From NCBI RefSeq assembly GCF_000276665.1, contig NW_004955425.1, forward strand, positions 19,391,000-19,454,999: a stretch of DNA of 64,000 bases. Direction: 5' to 3'. The notes below the pieces were generated by a model. That model did no database searches. It had not been told where the DNA came from and saw nothing but the letters and a program-made list of their open reading frames with translations. Below, one piece after another: positions 22,945 to 33,884 of the stretch. Numbering within the stretch: the stretch's first letter is position 1; every line of letters starts with the position of its first letter. The position numbers and the translations under genes are program-made. This DNA comes from Chinchilla lanigera. Taxonomy: Eukaryota > Chordata > Mammalia > Rodentia > Chinchillidae.

Positions 22945-22998
22945 TACATTATTTGGCATTAAGTGTTTTACCATCGCAATAGAAAATGGACTAATACC

Positions 22999-24227
22999 AA
23001 GATACTTCCAAGGTCTTCTGTGAGGCAATCACAAGATAAAAATGGCACTTGGGGAATATTTTTAGATAGTTATACTTAATTTAATAGGCCATGGACTGAA
23101 CTTAGTGCCCAGGCAACTTCAAGTTTGCTGGTAAGCATTTTTAATTAAAACATGAAGGATGTAATCAGCTTTGTTCAGTATGTTGGGTTAGCAAAATAAG
23201 AGGAGAATGCACCAGCTCCTCCCACTTTTCCAATGATAAAGGGAACATTTACATCGTTTTGCATTTTTACCCATAAAAATTTGAGAAATATAGAGACATA
23301 ACCTCATTTAAAATTTACTTTGCATTATCAATAGAAATATCCCCTGCTCTCCTGGTAACCCTTAAGTATTGTTTAAACAATGTTACCAATAAAACAAACA
23401 CCAAATTCTTGCAGATAAAAAATGCTCCATCTTGTGAGCTAGAGGGAATTGGACTAATAAAATAGACCTGCTTGACCCTGTTAAAGTTAATGTATAGTAA
23501 TTTAGCACTTCCTGAAGACATATTTGGAACAATTTATTAGAACAATAGATATGTAGAAACACCTTGGACCAAATAGATTTGTGGTGTGTCCTTGAGGAAT
23601 ATTTATGCAGGAATACTAATTCTGGAACAACACCAAATGTAACTATAATGACAACGATACTATTAGAGCTCCACAGAATTATTTTCATATTCTATTTCAT
23701 AACAGAATGGTATTTTATTATCATCCTAAGATATTTATATTGCACAATTGTTCATAAAATCCTCCATCAGAGGGTTCAGGGAAGAATGAATGAATTAGAA
23801 AGATATAATGAAGTCATCCCAAAATTCCAGATGGGTTCAAAGCTAATTTGATCGTTAAGGTCTTGCCATCTGTACTTTTTATTTATTTTAAGCATTGCAC
23901 ATTTACATACCCTCAGACAGAAGCCTAAAAGCAAATGTATTCATAACAAACACTTCATTCATTAGGAGAAAAGACCAAAAAGCATAATCTTTTATAAAGA
24001 TTTGGTGGAATCTGGTTGGATATTAAATGTACGCAGCTTTTCCAGTAGTGAAGAAATAATCAGACCAAGAAGACACAGACATGAAAAATTAGAAAAACCA
24101 ATAAAATTGTGATAAATATCATAGCATGGTCAAATTATTAATATGGTTCAAAAATTTGTTTTAGCTGTTTTGTTATATTTCTTCCCTATTTGGCAAATTC
24201 AAATAAAATATTAAAACTTTTTGAGCC
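22999..24227. other. Unassigned AT-rich non-coding sequence
   Basis: Antisense-overlapping chance frames occur at 23315-23851 (up to 101 codons), without recognisable domains. No nameable repeat. Confidence 0.45.
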
Positions 24228-24642
24228 AGTAATAGATTGAACAATGTATCTCAAAATTCATGTCCACTAATACATCAAATAAAGGATCCAGATGAAATTA
24301 TCCTAGACTGCAATAAGCTCTAAGTCCAGATCTCTTCATGAAAAGTAAGGATACCAAGAGACATACAGAGAAAGAAAGAGAAGGAGTGAACTCAGAGGCA
24401 CAGATTGAACTGATGTAGCCACAAGTGGAGCAACATTGAGAATTTCTAGAAGCTACCAGAAATAGGGAGAAGCAAGGGAGAATTGTCTCTAGAGCCTTCG
24501 GGATAAGCATGGCCTTACAGACACTTTTATTTCAGACTTCTGTCCTCCAAACCTCTGTTATCCAAACCAAGGGGGGAAAATGTGCTGCTTTTAGTTACCA
24601 AGTTTATGGTATTTCACTAAGACAGACCTAGGAAACTAATAC
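24228..24642 (+). mobile_element. MLT1-type LTR (ERVL-MaLR), plus strand
   Basis: The order is 'AGATTGAACAATGTATCTCAAAATTCATGTCC', 'GAACTGATGTAGCCACAAG', 'GAAGCTACCAGAAATAGGGAGAAGCAAGGGAG', 'TCTAGAGCCTTCGGGATAAGCATGGCC', 'GACACTTTTATTTCAGACTTCTGTCCTCC', ending 'ACCTAGGAAACTAATAC'. This is the standard MLT1 LTR order from end to end. Confidence 0.85.
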
Positions 24643-24914
24643 AACCGGTTAGATTTATGTCTGTAGATTTTGAAATCCTTACATATTCATGAGAAAAACA
24701 GTGTTGTGTAGAAATGTGAAGGTTTGAAAACATTTTTTTAGCTGAGAAATAAATGAAAAGCCCATGAGAAAAGTCAATTTAAAAATTTAACACTGTCCCT
24801 ACTTCTAAACTAACCAAAATGCAAAATGTGTTAAGATATTATTCTGACTATAGAGTTCACCTGAAAGTAGAGAAATAGAGAAATAAGGAAGCAATACTAC
24901 TTAAGGTATTTTAG

Positions 24915-25213
24915 TGTTGAGACTCACTGGTCTCTCAGTGGTCCCCGGGAGAAAAGAGCGAGGGGATTTAGAAAATAAAGTCAAGAGACGAAGTTGAGAT
25001 CAGGTGGAGCCCTCTCACTGGATGGGAAAGAGGACCAAACAACAACAGTAGGGGTGATTATTTATACTTTCGCAAGGTTGCCTAGCGAGGGATGACAGAA
25101 ATTGTCCAGGCAGGCTGCTTTTCTCAAGACTGAGGTAGTGACTGCTTTAGGCACTCTGGCTCTATCCTACACTCACACACATGACCAGTTTCCAGCTCCG
25201 GTGGCTCCTAACA
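24915..25213 (-). mobile_element. Solo ERV2-like (ERVK-type) LTR with target duplication, minus strand
   Basis: The 299-bp unit starts TGTTGAGAC and ends CCTAACA on the plus strand, giving inverted TGTT/AACA termini. It is bordered by TTTTAG (24909-24914) and TTTCAG (25214-25219), five of six bases alike, consistent with the 6-bp duplication of ERV2 integration. On the minus strand it begins TGTTAGGAGCCACC, similar to the TGTTGGGAGCCGCC start of rodent IAP-type LTRs. A TATAAATAA promoter motif follows, and the 3' part is C/T-rich. No internal proviral sequence flanks it, so it is a solo LTR. Confidence 0.75.
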
Positions 25214-25779
25214 TTTCAGAAATAATAATGAAAATACAAAATCTGATAATAAGTTCCTTTCCTGTTTTCCTACCGCTGTAAGTTGTTCATTTTACTTTAC
25301 CAGATATTAGATTTGAATCTGAAATGTAACCAAGATAATCCACATGCACTTGCATCTTTATTCCTGCTTTCAAAACTGTTATGTGCCTGTGGGGAGACAG
25401 AAGAGAGGACAGGGAGGCTGAGGAGGGAAAGTATAAAATCAGTAACTCTCATTTTGTTCTTCAAATTTAAGAGTCAGCAAATTTTCTTTTCTAGATCTTA
25501 ACTTTATTTAAACAAACTGTAGGTCAAAGGTTCAGTTATTCTACATGCCTCACTTGTCAAGAGGTGTGTTTGCTAACCAGTACGCAGTACTGTGTGGCCT
25601 TAGATGGAGGAGGACTCCCTGCACATGGGAACATATCACATGTGATATTTTTTTTTTCAATCAATACTTTAGTGTTATTGTGTTTTGATTTCTATGTTTA
25701 GATAGTAAGGCAACATTTTTGTTCTTTTTATTGAGCTGTGTAGAATATGTCAGCTATGAGTAAAGAGCCTTAATTAAAG

Positions 25780-25808
25780 TTGAAAATTGAAAGCTTTTCA
25801 ATTTTCAA
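25780..25808. repeat. Hairpin-forming inverted repeat
   Basis: Perfect 12-bp arms TTGAAAATTGAA and TTCAATTTTCAA with a 5-base AGCTT spacer. AT-rich, no tract typical of a terminator. Confidence 0.95.
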
Positions 25809-27473
25809 TTGACTTATCTTACAGAGCACAGACATTTCCAGAAAAAAATAGCTGTGCTTCCTGACTTAGTTTTAGGTGACCAGCTCTGTGAACCCTACAG
25901 TTTTCTTTTGTTATGTAGCTCCAAAGGGTACCTGGCACTTCCTTTGTATTACTGTAAAGAAATGCATTGAGATCATGGCAATAGTCAGCCAAAAAGCACT
26001 TTCTAGGACCATTTGAGGGATTTCAAGTTGATATTTCCAACTACTATACCTTGATTTTTATCATGTCCTCTCTACCAGAAGTTTGCATGCCCTTTAATGT
26101 TCCATGAAAGAAAGCCCCAGTGTCTCACTCATCCTTGAAGAAATGGTCTTCATTCATGACTGAGAATGAAGAAGTGCATTTAGGAACTTTCTTCCTACTA
26201 TTACCTATTTAAGTCCTACTCTCCATGAAGTTAGGCATATCCACTCGCTGGTCCTAAAGTATACTGTCAGTACCATTGTTTCTGAGATTTTATTCACTTC
26301 CAGTTAACTAGAAATTTGTATCAATCTTTGCAGGCATCCAAATTCTTCTATAAGCCTTATATGTTCTTTCAGCTCATACCTTTAATATCAGATCTGGGAA
26401 TTGCACCTTTAACCACAAAGGGCTCATGACAATTTTAAAAACACTTCTATTTTGTTTTGTTTTGTTACAGGGTTATGTGCACAGTAGATACTTTCATCTG
26501 CTGCTTGAACAAGACTTAGAAATGAGGGGTCTCTGAATCTGAATCAGACTCAGAAATGATGGGTTAAAGGATGTGTTGAAGGCTGAAGATCAATGTCTAA
26601 CTTGAAGGAGCACTCAGCAATAGAATATAAAGGGAAAAGTTAAATGTTATCTTGTAGCAACACTTATTTATCTTCTGGACTGATCAACACCAGCATGACA
26701 AAGATGCTAAATTCAATTAACCATGTAAAATGTACAGTGCTTGATTTGTATCCTGTGTTAGTTCTTAAAGACATTATTATGGAAATCCAATGGCTAATGT
26801 GGATATCAACTTGAATATAACCAACTTTTGCAAGTATCTTTTTCTGCCTCCCCCTGTAGTTCTCCATATGGTGTCATCTGTGATTATAAAAGTATTTGTT
26901 ACTAGGTACATTCTAGACTGCTAGGGCTTTGAGATGTACAGATCTAAAAGAAAACCATATCCTTGCATTTAGGAATGTACAAGAAAATGAAACTTAAATG
27001 TCAAGGACCAATCTTTTAAAAAGGAATAGTTCAGGAAGAAAAAAGTTGAAGGAAAAAAGTTCAGGAAGGATAAATATTCTCCAGGAACTGAGAGTAATAT
27101 TTGAGTAATATCACTTCCTATGCTAAGTACCATGAAGATTAATGAAGTATATTAAAATATCTTAATCTTGGAGAGTATACTGCAGTATATTTTGTAATGT
27201 GGATAACCAATAGTGAAATCAATCATCAAAAGTTTAAAAATATAACTCCACTTGGCAGCTTACCTAAGTCTCATTTTTTCTATGAAAAATATTCCACTAT
27301 TGATAGCTTATTTTTTTGTAATTTTTTCACACGATATTTTTGGGCAATTTTATTTGCAGTGCTATTTTCAAAACACATATGATCATCCCTTGTAACATTT
27401 CAAAAATTTACTCCTAGTAATAATTGTCTTATGACAAAACTGGTTTTTTTGACCTATAGTTAGTCCTAAGGCA

Positions 27474-27560
27474 GAGTTTAGCCAACTATAATCTATAAGC
27501 CAAATTTGGCCTATCCCCTGCTTTTGTATGGTTTATGAGTTAATGATTTTATATTCTCAA
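27474..27560. mobile_element. hAT-Charlie MITE end fragment
   Basis: 'AGAGTTTAGCCAACTATAATCTATAAGCCAAATTTGGCCTATCCCCTGCTTTTGTATGG' follows the order of the Charlie-type MITE that starts CAGGGGTCGGCAAACTATGGCCCGCGGGCCAAAT...CCTGTTTTTGTA. The rest is lost. Confidence 0.55.
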
Positions 27561-27636
27561 AGAGTCTAAAAACATCAAAAGAAAAATAATATGTCTTTGA
27601 ACATGAACATTATGTGTTATCAAATTTCATTGTTCC

Positions 27637-27757
27637 TGATGCTGAGGCAGAATTGCAAGTCCAAGACCAACATGGGCATCTTAGCTTTCTCTCTCAAAAA
27701 ATAAAACAAAATAAGACTGGGAATGTGGCAAATTCTTGGCTCAATCCCTACTAATGT
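27637..27757 (+). mobile_element. B1-ID composite SINE (partial), plus strand
   Basis: The B1 right part is 'GATGCTGAGGCAGAATTGCAAGTCCAAGACCAACATGGGCATCTTAGC...CTCTCAAAAAATAAAACAAAATAAG'. It is followed directly by a deleted ID part, 'ACTGGGAATGTGGCAAATTCTTGGCTCAATCCCTA'. This B1 then A-rich linker then ID order is that of the B1-dID dimer of non-muroid rodents. The B1 5' part is missing. A (CA)n tract has grown from its 3' tail. Confidence 0.75.
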
Positions 27758-27762
27758 GTATG

Positions 27763-27797
<35 letters not shown>

Positions 27798-27803
27798 ACA
27801 CAT
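27763..27803. repeat. (CA)n microsatellite with one interruption
   Basis: CA repeat interrupted by one CT, abutting the 3' end of the B1-ID composite. The minus-strand Cys-Val-rich frame 27620-27832 is its translation. Confidence 0.97.
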
Positions 27804-28055
27804 TTAAATTCAGTGGCCCTAAATAAACACAATCATTCTCATTCATTGTCTATGGTGTATAGCAGCTTTCACACTATGGAGTACCTGTAAAAGTAAATGT
27901 GTAATGCACAAAGTCTAAAACATTCAGTGTTTGGTCCTTTATATAAAAATTTTCCTACCTGAGAAAATTGTTTTGCCTATTTCTGAGAAATATAATATAA
28001 CTAAGCTTAATGAAATAGATTGCCAAAGTCAAATATCTCCTATGTGCAACTGGAT

Positions 28056-28197
28056 AAGAATGTTCCATGTTCAAGGGGCTGGGGATTTAGCTCAGCGGCA
28101 AAAGCGCCTGCCTGGCCAAGTGCAAGGTCGTGAGTTCGGTTCCCGGTACCGGAGAAAAACCAAAAAAAAAAAAAAAAAAGAATGTTCCATGTTCAAG
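28056..28197 (+). mobile_element. Young ID-type SINE with long target duplication
   Basis: The body starts GGGCTGGGGATTTAGC near 28076. A box TAGCTCAGCGG is at 28088-28098 and B box GTTCGGTTCCC at 28134-28144, the tRNA-type RNA polymerase III promoter. It ends in a GGTACCGG segment and an A-rich tail (28154-28179). A 20-bp perfect target duplication (AAGAATGTTCCATGTTCAAG) lies at 28056-28075 and 28178-28197. It is among the least degraded repeats in the window, so probably among the most recent insertions. The 110-codon frame 27931-28263 merely reads through it. Confidence 0.97.
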
Positions 28198-29079
28198 TCA
28201 TATGTCCCCTCTGAACACACAAGCACATACTCAAAATTCATAGCTTCGGTAGTATTGATTTAAAAATATTTTCAGAACATCATTTATTTTAATACAAAGC
28301 AACATACAATGTATAACACGGCAGCTCTGTCCTGAAACACAAGTAGCAACTCACTGGTCATGAAAAGCTCACTGACCTGTGTAATCTCTTACAAGTACAA
28401 AGTAGTGATATCTAAAGCAAACAGAATGAAATTGTTCATTGTGGGAATCAAATGATTTTCTAAATAAATGTTAAGACAAAAAATTCTTCAGAACCACCAA
28501 GGACATCCTAAGCAATAGCTTTGTTTTTATTTTTTCTCTATATGCCAGTAAAGGCTACCTAAGCATCATTTCTTTCAGTTATTGGAAAAAATCCACATCT
28601 GATAAGTATGCGACATGCACTAGTATTCCTTTAATGAGTACAAGTTATAGATCTAAGTGAATCTTAAATGCATTAGAATGTGATATTCTGCTTAAATGTA
28701 AAAAGAGATTCTAAAAATACTGCTGTTAAAACATTTGTGATCACGCTATCACTCCAAGTCATCCAACATATACATGCTTTTCTATTTTCTTTCCAGTTGC
28801 TGAAGTAAATGACCAGGAACAAAGAAATGCTCTTATTTTTTATTTATTGGTCACTTTTTCCTTGCCTTACATATAAATCCAGAGCATTAATAAAATCCCA
28901 TTTTAAAAGCTGACATTTTTTGCAATCAAATTCACATAAAATAGAGATATTTCAAAAGAAATAGGATGTTTCAAGCTATGTATCATACTGTATGTACAAT
29001 TCAGTTCTTCAGCTGTCCCAAGTACAGATTTGTTAGGTGACCTTAACTAAATTGCTTACTCTTTGTTCATTCACTGTGT
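28198..29079. other. Unassigned AT-rich non-coding sequence
   Basis: Nothing recognised. Confidence 0.5.
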
Positions 29080-29420
29080 CTTCCTTTAGCAAATATTTTT
29101 TCAGCCTCCACAATGGACTAGGTGCTATTTGAGGGGCTATACCAAATGAAGACATGAATCAGACATAGCAATGTTCTCAAAGACCTCATAAACAAAAAGT
29201 GTTAATCACACGTACAAATAAATGTAATAAAGAAAACAATGAGTGAATCTGAGAGAGAGAGAGTCTCAGATATCACTTTGGAATTGTCATAGAGAAGGTG
29301 ATTACTTGCACCTGGAAGATACAGAAGGGGTTTATTGATGAGGCTGCCTTTGAATTGTACCTTAAAGGATGGTTAAGAAGGGCCAATTAAATTGGGAAAG
29401 CATTCCATATACTAGCAAGT
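29080..29420 (+). mobile_element. Ancient L1M-type LINE 3' UTR fragment
   Basis: It follows the mammalian order 'ATTTATTGAG...GTGCTAGGCACTGGGGATACAGCAGTGAACAAAACAGACAAGG...': here 'AGCAAATATTTTTTCAGC', 'GACTAGGTGCTATTTGAGGGGCTATACC', 'AAAGACCTCATAAAC', 'GATGAGGCTGCCTTTGAATTGTACC' and 'GGGAAAGCATTCCATATACTAGC'. The family name is from memory. Confidence 0.5.
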
Positions 29421-29559
29421 TATGCAAACGTGATATCAGATATATGTGGGTGAAGAAAAAATTTGTCAAATATCTAGACTGTTCATAGTGAAGAAAATTG
29501 TAGGTGAATCCAGAGATGCAGCTTGAAAACCTGAAGGCAGTGTAAACTGGAAGGAATCC

Positions 29560-29755
29560 TTGAATTCAGACAAAACTGGACTAGCGTCCAGGCCCTACAT
29601 ACTGTCTATCTGGATGAATCATCGCAACGTACTTAAGCTCTAAGTACCAAGAGAAAGCTTCAAGTGTCATTATAAAAATAAAAATTATGTACACACACCT
29701 TTAAACACAATGTAATGTCTGGAACATTATAGATGCTTACTAAAGAGTAGACATT
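29560..29755 (+). mobile_element. MIR SINE, plus strand
   Basis: 'GAATTCAGACAAAACTGGACTAG...CATCGCAACGTACTTAAGCTCTAAG' then 'AAATTATGTACACACACC' then 'GTCTGGAACATTATAGATGCTTACTAAA' follow the MIR order up to the 'CTGGCACATAGTAAGCGCTCAATAAA' end. Confidence 0.6.
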
Positions 29756-29904
29756 ATTGTGTCAATACTATATAACAGGCTAGGAATTTAGATAGCTCCG
29801 TAAGAATTTATTGTACGTCTTATGGGAGAGTGCAAGATTCATTTCTAAAACCAGAAGCTATTTGAAAAATAAGACCAGGAACTACCTTCTCAATTGGGAT
29901 TATG

Positions 29905-30055
29905 CGTAATCAATCTGGGGATCTTAGTGAATGGTGACATGATGAGGCTTTATCCCAGAACAACTAAATCAGAATTTCTATTCCTGGAGCCTGGATATCT
30001 ATTAAAAGAGCTCCAGGATTTCTAGAGCATAGTCAGAACAGAGAACTTTGGCTTT
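29905..30055 (-). mobile_element. MER5A-type hAT-Charlie element, minus strand
   Basis: 'GGTGACATGATGAGGC', 'AACTAAATCAGAATTTCTATTCCTGGAGCCTGGATATCTATTAAAAGAGCTCCAGGA' follows 'CTACTGAATCAGAAACTCTGGGGGTGGGGCCCAGCAATCTGTGTTTTAACAAGCCCTCCAGG'. Confidence 0.6.
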
Positions 30056-30154
30056 AGATGCCATTTGCTACAATTAATATGAGAAATCCTGAAAAATATT
30101 TATGATAATAATTTGAGAACTATTTTCACTTGACTATGAAAGTAGATTCCACCT

Positions 30155-30262
30155 TTAGAGACTGCTTTTCTCTTTCTCCACCATACTGTCTTCTACAAAG
30201 CCACACAGCAACCTCTAGGACCTGGCACAATAAAGGCCGAATAAATATGTGTTGAATGAATC
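30155..30262 (+). mobile_element. L2 LINE 3' end
   Basis: Ends with 'CCTAGGACCTGGCACAATAAAGGCCG'-like sequence and 'AATAAATATGTGTTGAATGAATC', the terminal landmarks of L2, preceded by a C/T-rich segment. Confidence 0.7.
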
Positions 30263-31659
30263 TGTGATGGAATTGTTTCATTACACTTCCCTATTCACAC
30301 AGAGTGTGAACGTGAAGAACAGTATCTGATAGATTCTATGCAGCAATATTTTAAATATTTACAATGCAATCCATTTTTCTTCCCGAAAATCTATGTCCTG
30401 TATTAAAGTTAAATGTTCACATAATGTTCATAAGTGTAATTGTAATGAGTAATCAACTACATAAGCAAATTACTATCATTAGGCACATGCGCAAGGGAAA
30501 ACTGAAGATTGATAGGACATACATTTGGCTGTACTACCAACAGTGTTGAAGTAATGTGGTCAGCAACTGGTTTGAAACACTGCCTCTGCATTGCCTTTTA
30601 CTAATCACCCATACACAGAGATACTTCTTAAAATTTTAGCCTGTGTTATTTCCATAGTCTTACTATATTATTTTATACAGTAACTGATAACCCACTGTTA
30701 TGTTGTTAAATTGCTAATAATCTTATAGAAAAACATAATTTCATGTCCAAGAGTATGAGTAAGGGTACATGAAAGTATGCTGAGATTCAAGGAGACAGAA
30801 ATGAGTATTAAGGGAATCGCCAATGTCTTCTTACAATATGAAGGAATTTTACAAATAATCTGGGAAAATATCTCACCAAAAAAGGGAAAATGCCTTTTTC
30901 CACCAGTGAAGAAGAAAAAATCTACTTGCTTCTTATGCAAGCACTGAAATAACAATTCAAATATCAAAGCATACCTCAAATACAAAGGCCCGGACTTGAG
31001 GGCTCTCTCACAGCTCTGCAGATGAATAGTACTGCTAAGGACCAACCTCATTCAAAACTGTAACAAAGAGATGGTGAATTCTACAGTCAGCAGAAGTAAT
31101 AGAGGAATTAAAATGCTACCAGCAATCTCACTAACAGCTCTTGCTTTGGCAGGTGTCTACTGAGGTGCTTGTGTTTTCTAAGCAATGTCTCTGTCTTCCT
31201 TTGTACCAGCAGCCCTCACCTTTGTATATGATTCTGTGCCATCATAGTATTTACTATACACAAGACAATTACAACCATTAAGCTGTCTCTGATTCTTTCC
31301 CCTTGTGGTTATATAAATTATTTGTTTACCCTGAGAGTACATGAAATTTTTATAGGCATAATCTAGGACTGCATCTATCCAGATTTCCTCTCAAATAAAT
31401 CTTCTATAAGTATTCAAACTCATATGCAGCTCGAGGTAACCACATAGTAAGTCCTGTTTGTTGCATTCACATAAACAATCCATGCTGGCTAAAAAACCTA
31501 CCTCATAGCCAAAAAGGAACATGAGGATCATCTTCTAATTTGCATTAGTTTAGTTTGCTTCTCCCCTAATGTGAGAAGAGGTCACAGGTACTCTGTAAAT
31601 GGAGCCTCAGGGAATACATCACTGCCACATTTTCTTAAATTTTGTATACAAATTATTTC
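30263..31659. other. Unassigned AT-rich non-coding sequence
   Basis: A 117-codon minus-strand frame (30698-31051) lacks any domain I recognise. 31150-31330 has a weak L2-like layout. Confidence 0.4.
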
Positions 31660-32080
31660 TATGTACTTACTAGTGAATCACAATTTTGTTCTGGAAACTT
31701 TTCTAGGCACTGAGGAGACCATGATGAACAAAAGAAAAGTAACTGCTCTAAAGAAATTGTGTTCAATGATAGAATAAATAAATATGAATTCTGTCAGACA
31801 ATGGAATATGAAGGCAAGCAATGTATATTGGGGGAGACAGAGTGCCTGGGGCAGAGAATGCTACCCAAGAAAGAGCAGGAAAGGAAGGGATATTTGGGGA
31901 GGGGACATGAAACAAGGCCTATTTAGTTAATTAGGTGAGACAGGTCATTATCAAAGGCAAGAACTTTCGGAGAGCAGGAAAATCAAGCAGAGAATCTGGA
32001 GACAAAGTGTGTCAGGGAGCATGAGAGAAGTAAGGAGATCAGAATGTTGTGAACGGGTTTATCCAATCAGTTGAACACCT
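31660..32080 (+). mobile_element. Ancient L1M-type LINE 3' UTR fragment
   Basis: 'TTTTCTAGGCACTGAGGAGACCATGATGAACAAAAGAAAAGTAACTGC', 'GGAAGGGATATTTGGGG', 'AAGGCAAGAACTTTCGGAGAGCAGG' follow the same consensus as 29080-29420 (the GTGCTAGGCACTGGGGATACA type). Confidence 0.5.
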
Positions 32081-32239
32081 AAACAAAAGAAAGAAGCTGG
32101 CTGATACTCACCCAAGTAGGGGAGAATTCCACCAGTGATTACCTTCAAAGGACAGGTAACTTTGTCCTTCTCCAGGCTCAGAGTGAAACAGGTTTTCCCG
32201 GTCAGGAACGTGTCAATCTAAGAAACACATAAAGCTACA

Positions 32240-32440
32240 CCTCACATCTCCAGATGCATAAGGCTTGCACTCACAGTAGAGCTACACCAATGGCTCTCCT
32301 CTGAGACTCCAGGTTGCTGAGTACCCTGGCATTCTTGGGACTTAGGCTCCATAATATCGTGTAACCCAGTCCACATATACGTGACTGTATTGGTTGTGGC
32401 TGTGCTCCTCTGGAGAAACTGACTCAAGGAATGGCTTAGA
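32240..32440 (+). mobile_element. Interspersed repeat, LTR-like, family uncertain
   Basis: 'GCATTCTTGGGACTTAGGCTCCATAATATCGTGTAACCCAG' followed by 'GTATTGGTTGTGGCTGTGCTCCTCTGGAGAAACTGACTC' resembles a widespread mammalian repeat with 'GGGACTTAGCCTCCATAATTGTGTAAGCC...TATTGGTTCTGTTTCTCTGGAGAACCCTGAC'. I cannot name the family with certainty. The overlapping frames at 32242-32588 are shadows. Confidence 0.45.
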
Positions 32441-33830
32441 AGCAATGGTCGACATAATATCTGAAAAGATCGCCCTCTCTTTAGAGCCACCAGGAGACAG
32501 CAGGGTGGGGGCTGAATCGGGGAGAGTAGCTGAGATGCTTTTGGAATCATTTAGGAGCAAGGAAAATGGTGACTTTACTAGCCATTAGGGAGTGAGGTCT
32601 TGAGAAGCAGCGAGAGTGTCTGTATCTCTGAAATTGAGCCAACAGGGCTTGCTGATAAGGAATGGGGAAAGATGTCAAAAAGAACCAGAGCTTTTTCCTT
32701 AGGAGAAAACATTAACGTGCCTCATGATATGAGAAATGACTGTTGAGGTGGTAGCATTTCAGCAAAATTTTCAAAAAATAGACAAGCTCCTGATCATCTA
32801 TCTCAATGCAATTCTTACACAGTGTTGAATTCCATAGTTCACTATATCGTGTTAGGTTCTCTGTAAATAATGAAGTATTCCTTACCCATCCCGTGTGTCT
32901 CCTCTAGCTCCTACATTTAAATACTGGCTATTTTTAATTTTGCCAAATTAGACCCCTATTATCTGTGAGCTTTGATTAATCTGTTTGCTTATTCAGCCTC
33001 TCAGATTTCTGGCCCAATATAGTTCTCGAAAAAGCTTATACTGAGGCATGCTAATGTTCCCCAAGTATGTGATTAGTAGGTATATTATATTTTTCTATTT
33101 CATCACTGTTTCTACTTGATAAGTATCTAATAGGCAGGTACCTCATTCTAATACATACTATAGAAATTATTCTGATAATTACATTTTCTAGACTAACATT
33201 AACTTAAATTTGACTCTAGCTAGTCACCCTATTTTTTACTTGATTCAGAATAATTTATTTTGGTTTTATTATCTATACAAAATGCTTCTATTTATCAAAG
33301 TTGCAAACACTGCAATAGGAATTGCTATATTAAAATTTTGCTGTAACCTAGAGGGAGCTTTTATGTATTTTATACAAATGCCGAAAAATAAAATAGCTTC
33401 TTTACATAGAGAAATGGAAATACATACATATACCCTCTCTTTGGGTACCTGACAGTGCAATATAACATAACTAGGGTATAAACTGATTGTAATATTACAA
33501 TATAGAACTTTAAAAATTTGCATATTTTATAGGTACAATGTAATGGAATTTTTCTACTTTTTTCTCATGCATTCGGAAGGAATATTTTAAAGAGAAAACA
33601 TAGAATGTAAACATTATGTGCTACCAAACCATACTCATTAAAAAAGAAAATCTTGGAAAGAGAATAGAACTAAAGGTCCTAATAACTATGCCACTCTTGG
33701 TATGATGCCCAAAAATCAACTTTCTAAGACAACATTCTTCCATATAGGTAAATCAGATATTAAAAGAGTTAAGTGCTCATGTTTCTTCTGACTTTAACAT
33801 TTATGAGCCCCATGACTGAATAAGCATAGG
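32441..33830. other. Unassigned AT-rich non-coding sequence
   Basis: Opposed chance frames at 33210-33523; nothing recognised. Confidence 0.5.
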
Positions 33831-33833
33831 TGT

Positions 33834-33882
<49 letters not shown>
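33831..33882. repeat. (TG)n microsatellite
   Basis: About 25 TG units with one TATG interruption near 33838. Confidence 0.97.

Positions 33883-33884
<2 letters not shown>

Larger units (their letters stand above)
22288..22998 (+). mobile_element. MaLR LTR split by a Tigger-like element
   Basis: The left part (22288-22544) begins 'CATGGTTTGGGTATGGATTGTGTGTGTC', includes 'GTGGCAGTTTTGAGAGGTAGTGGTACCTTTAAGAGGTAAAGCC' and reaches 'AACTATGAGCTAGATAAACCTTTTATCTTTA'. The right part (22945-22998) resumes with 'ATTATTTGGCATTAAGTGTTTTACC' and ends 'AGAAAATGGACTAATAC'. Both match one LTR consensus across the gap. Confidence 0.75.
25220..27636. other. Unassigned AT-rich non-coding sequence
   Basis: Holds the inverted repeat at 25780-25808 and small direct repeats (AAAAAAGTT near 27035-27060, GAGTAATAT near 27091-27108). 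A piece around 27470-27530 ('GCCAACTATAATCTATAAGCCAAATTTGGCC') looks like the end of a hAT-Charlie MITE. No genes seen. Confidence 0.45.

Noticed and set aside
28076..28180. tRNA gene
   Set aside because: It has A and B boxes but cannot be closed as a full cloverleaf, carries an A tail and a target duplication, and is a SINE; the same holds for 44389-44474 and 45951-46039.
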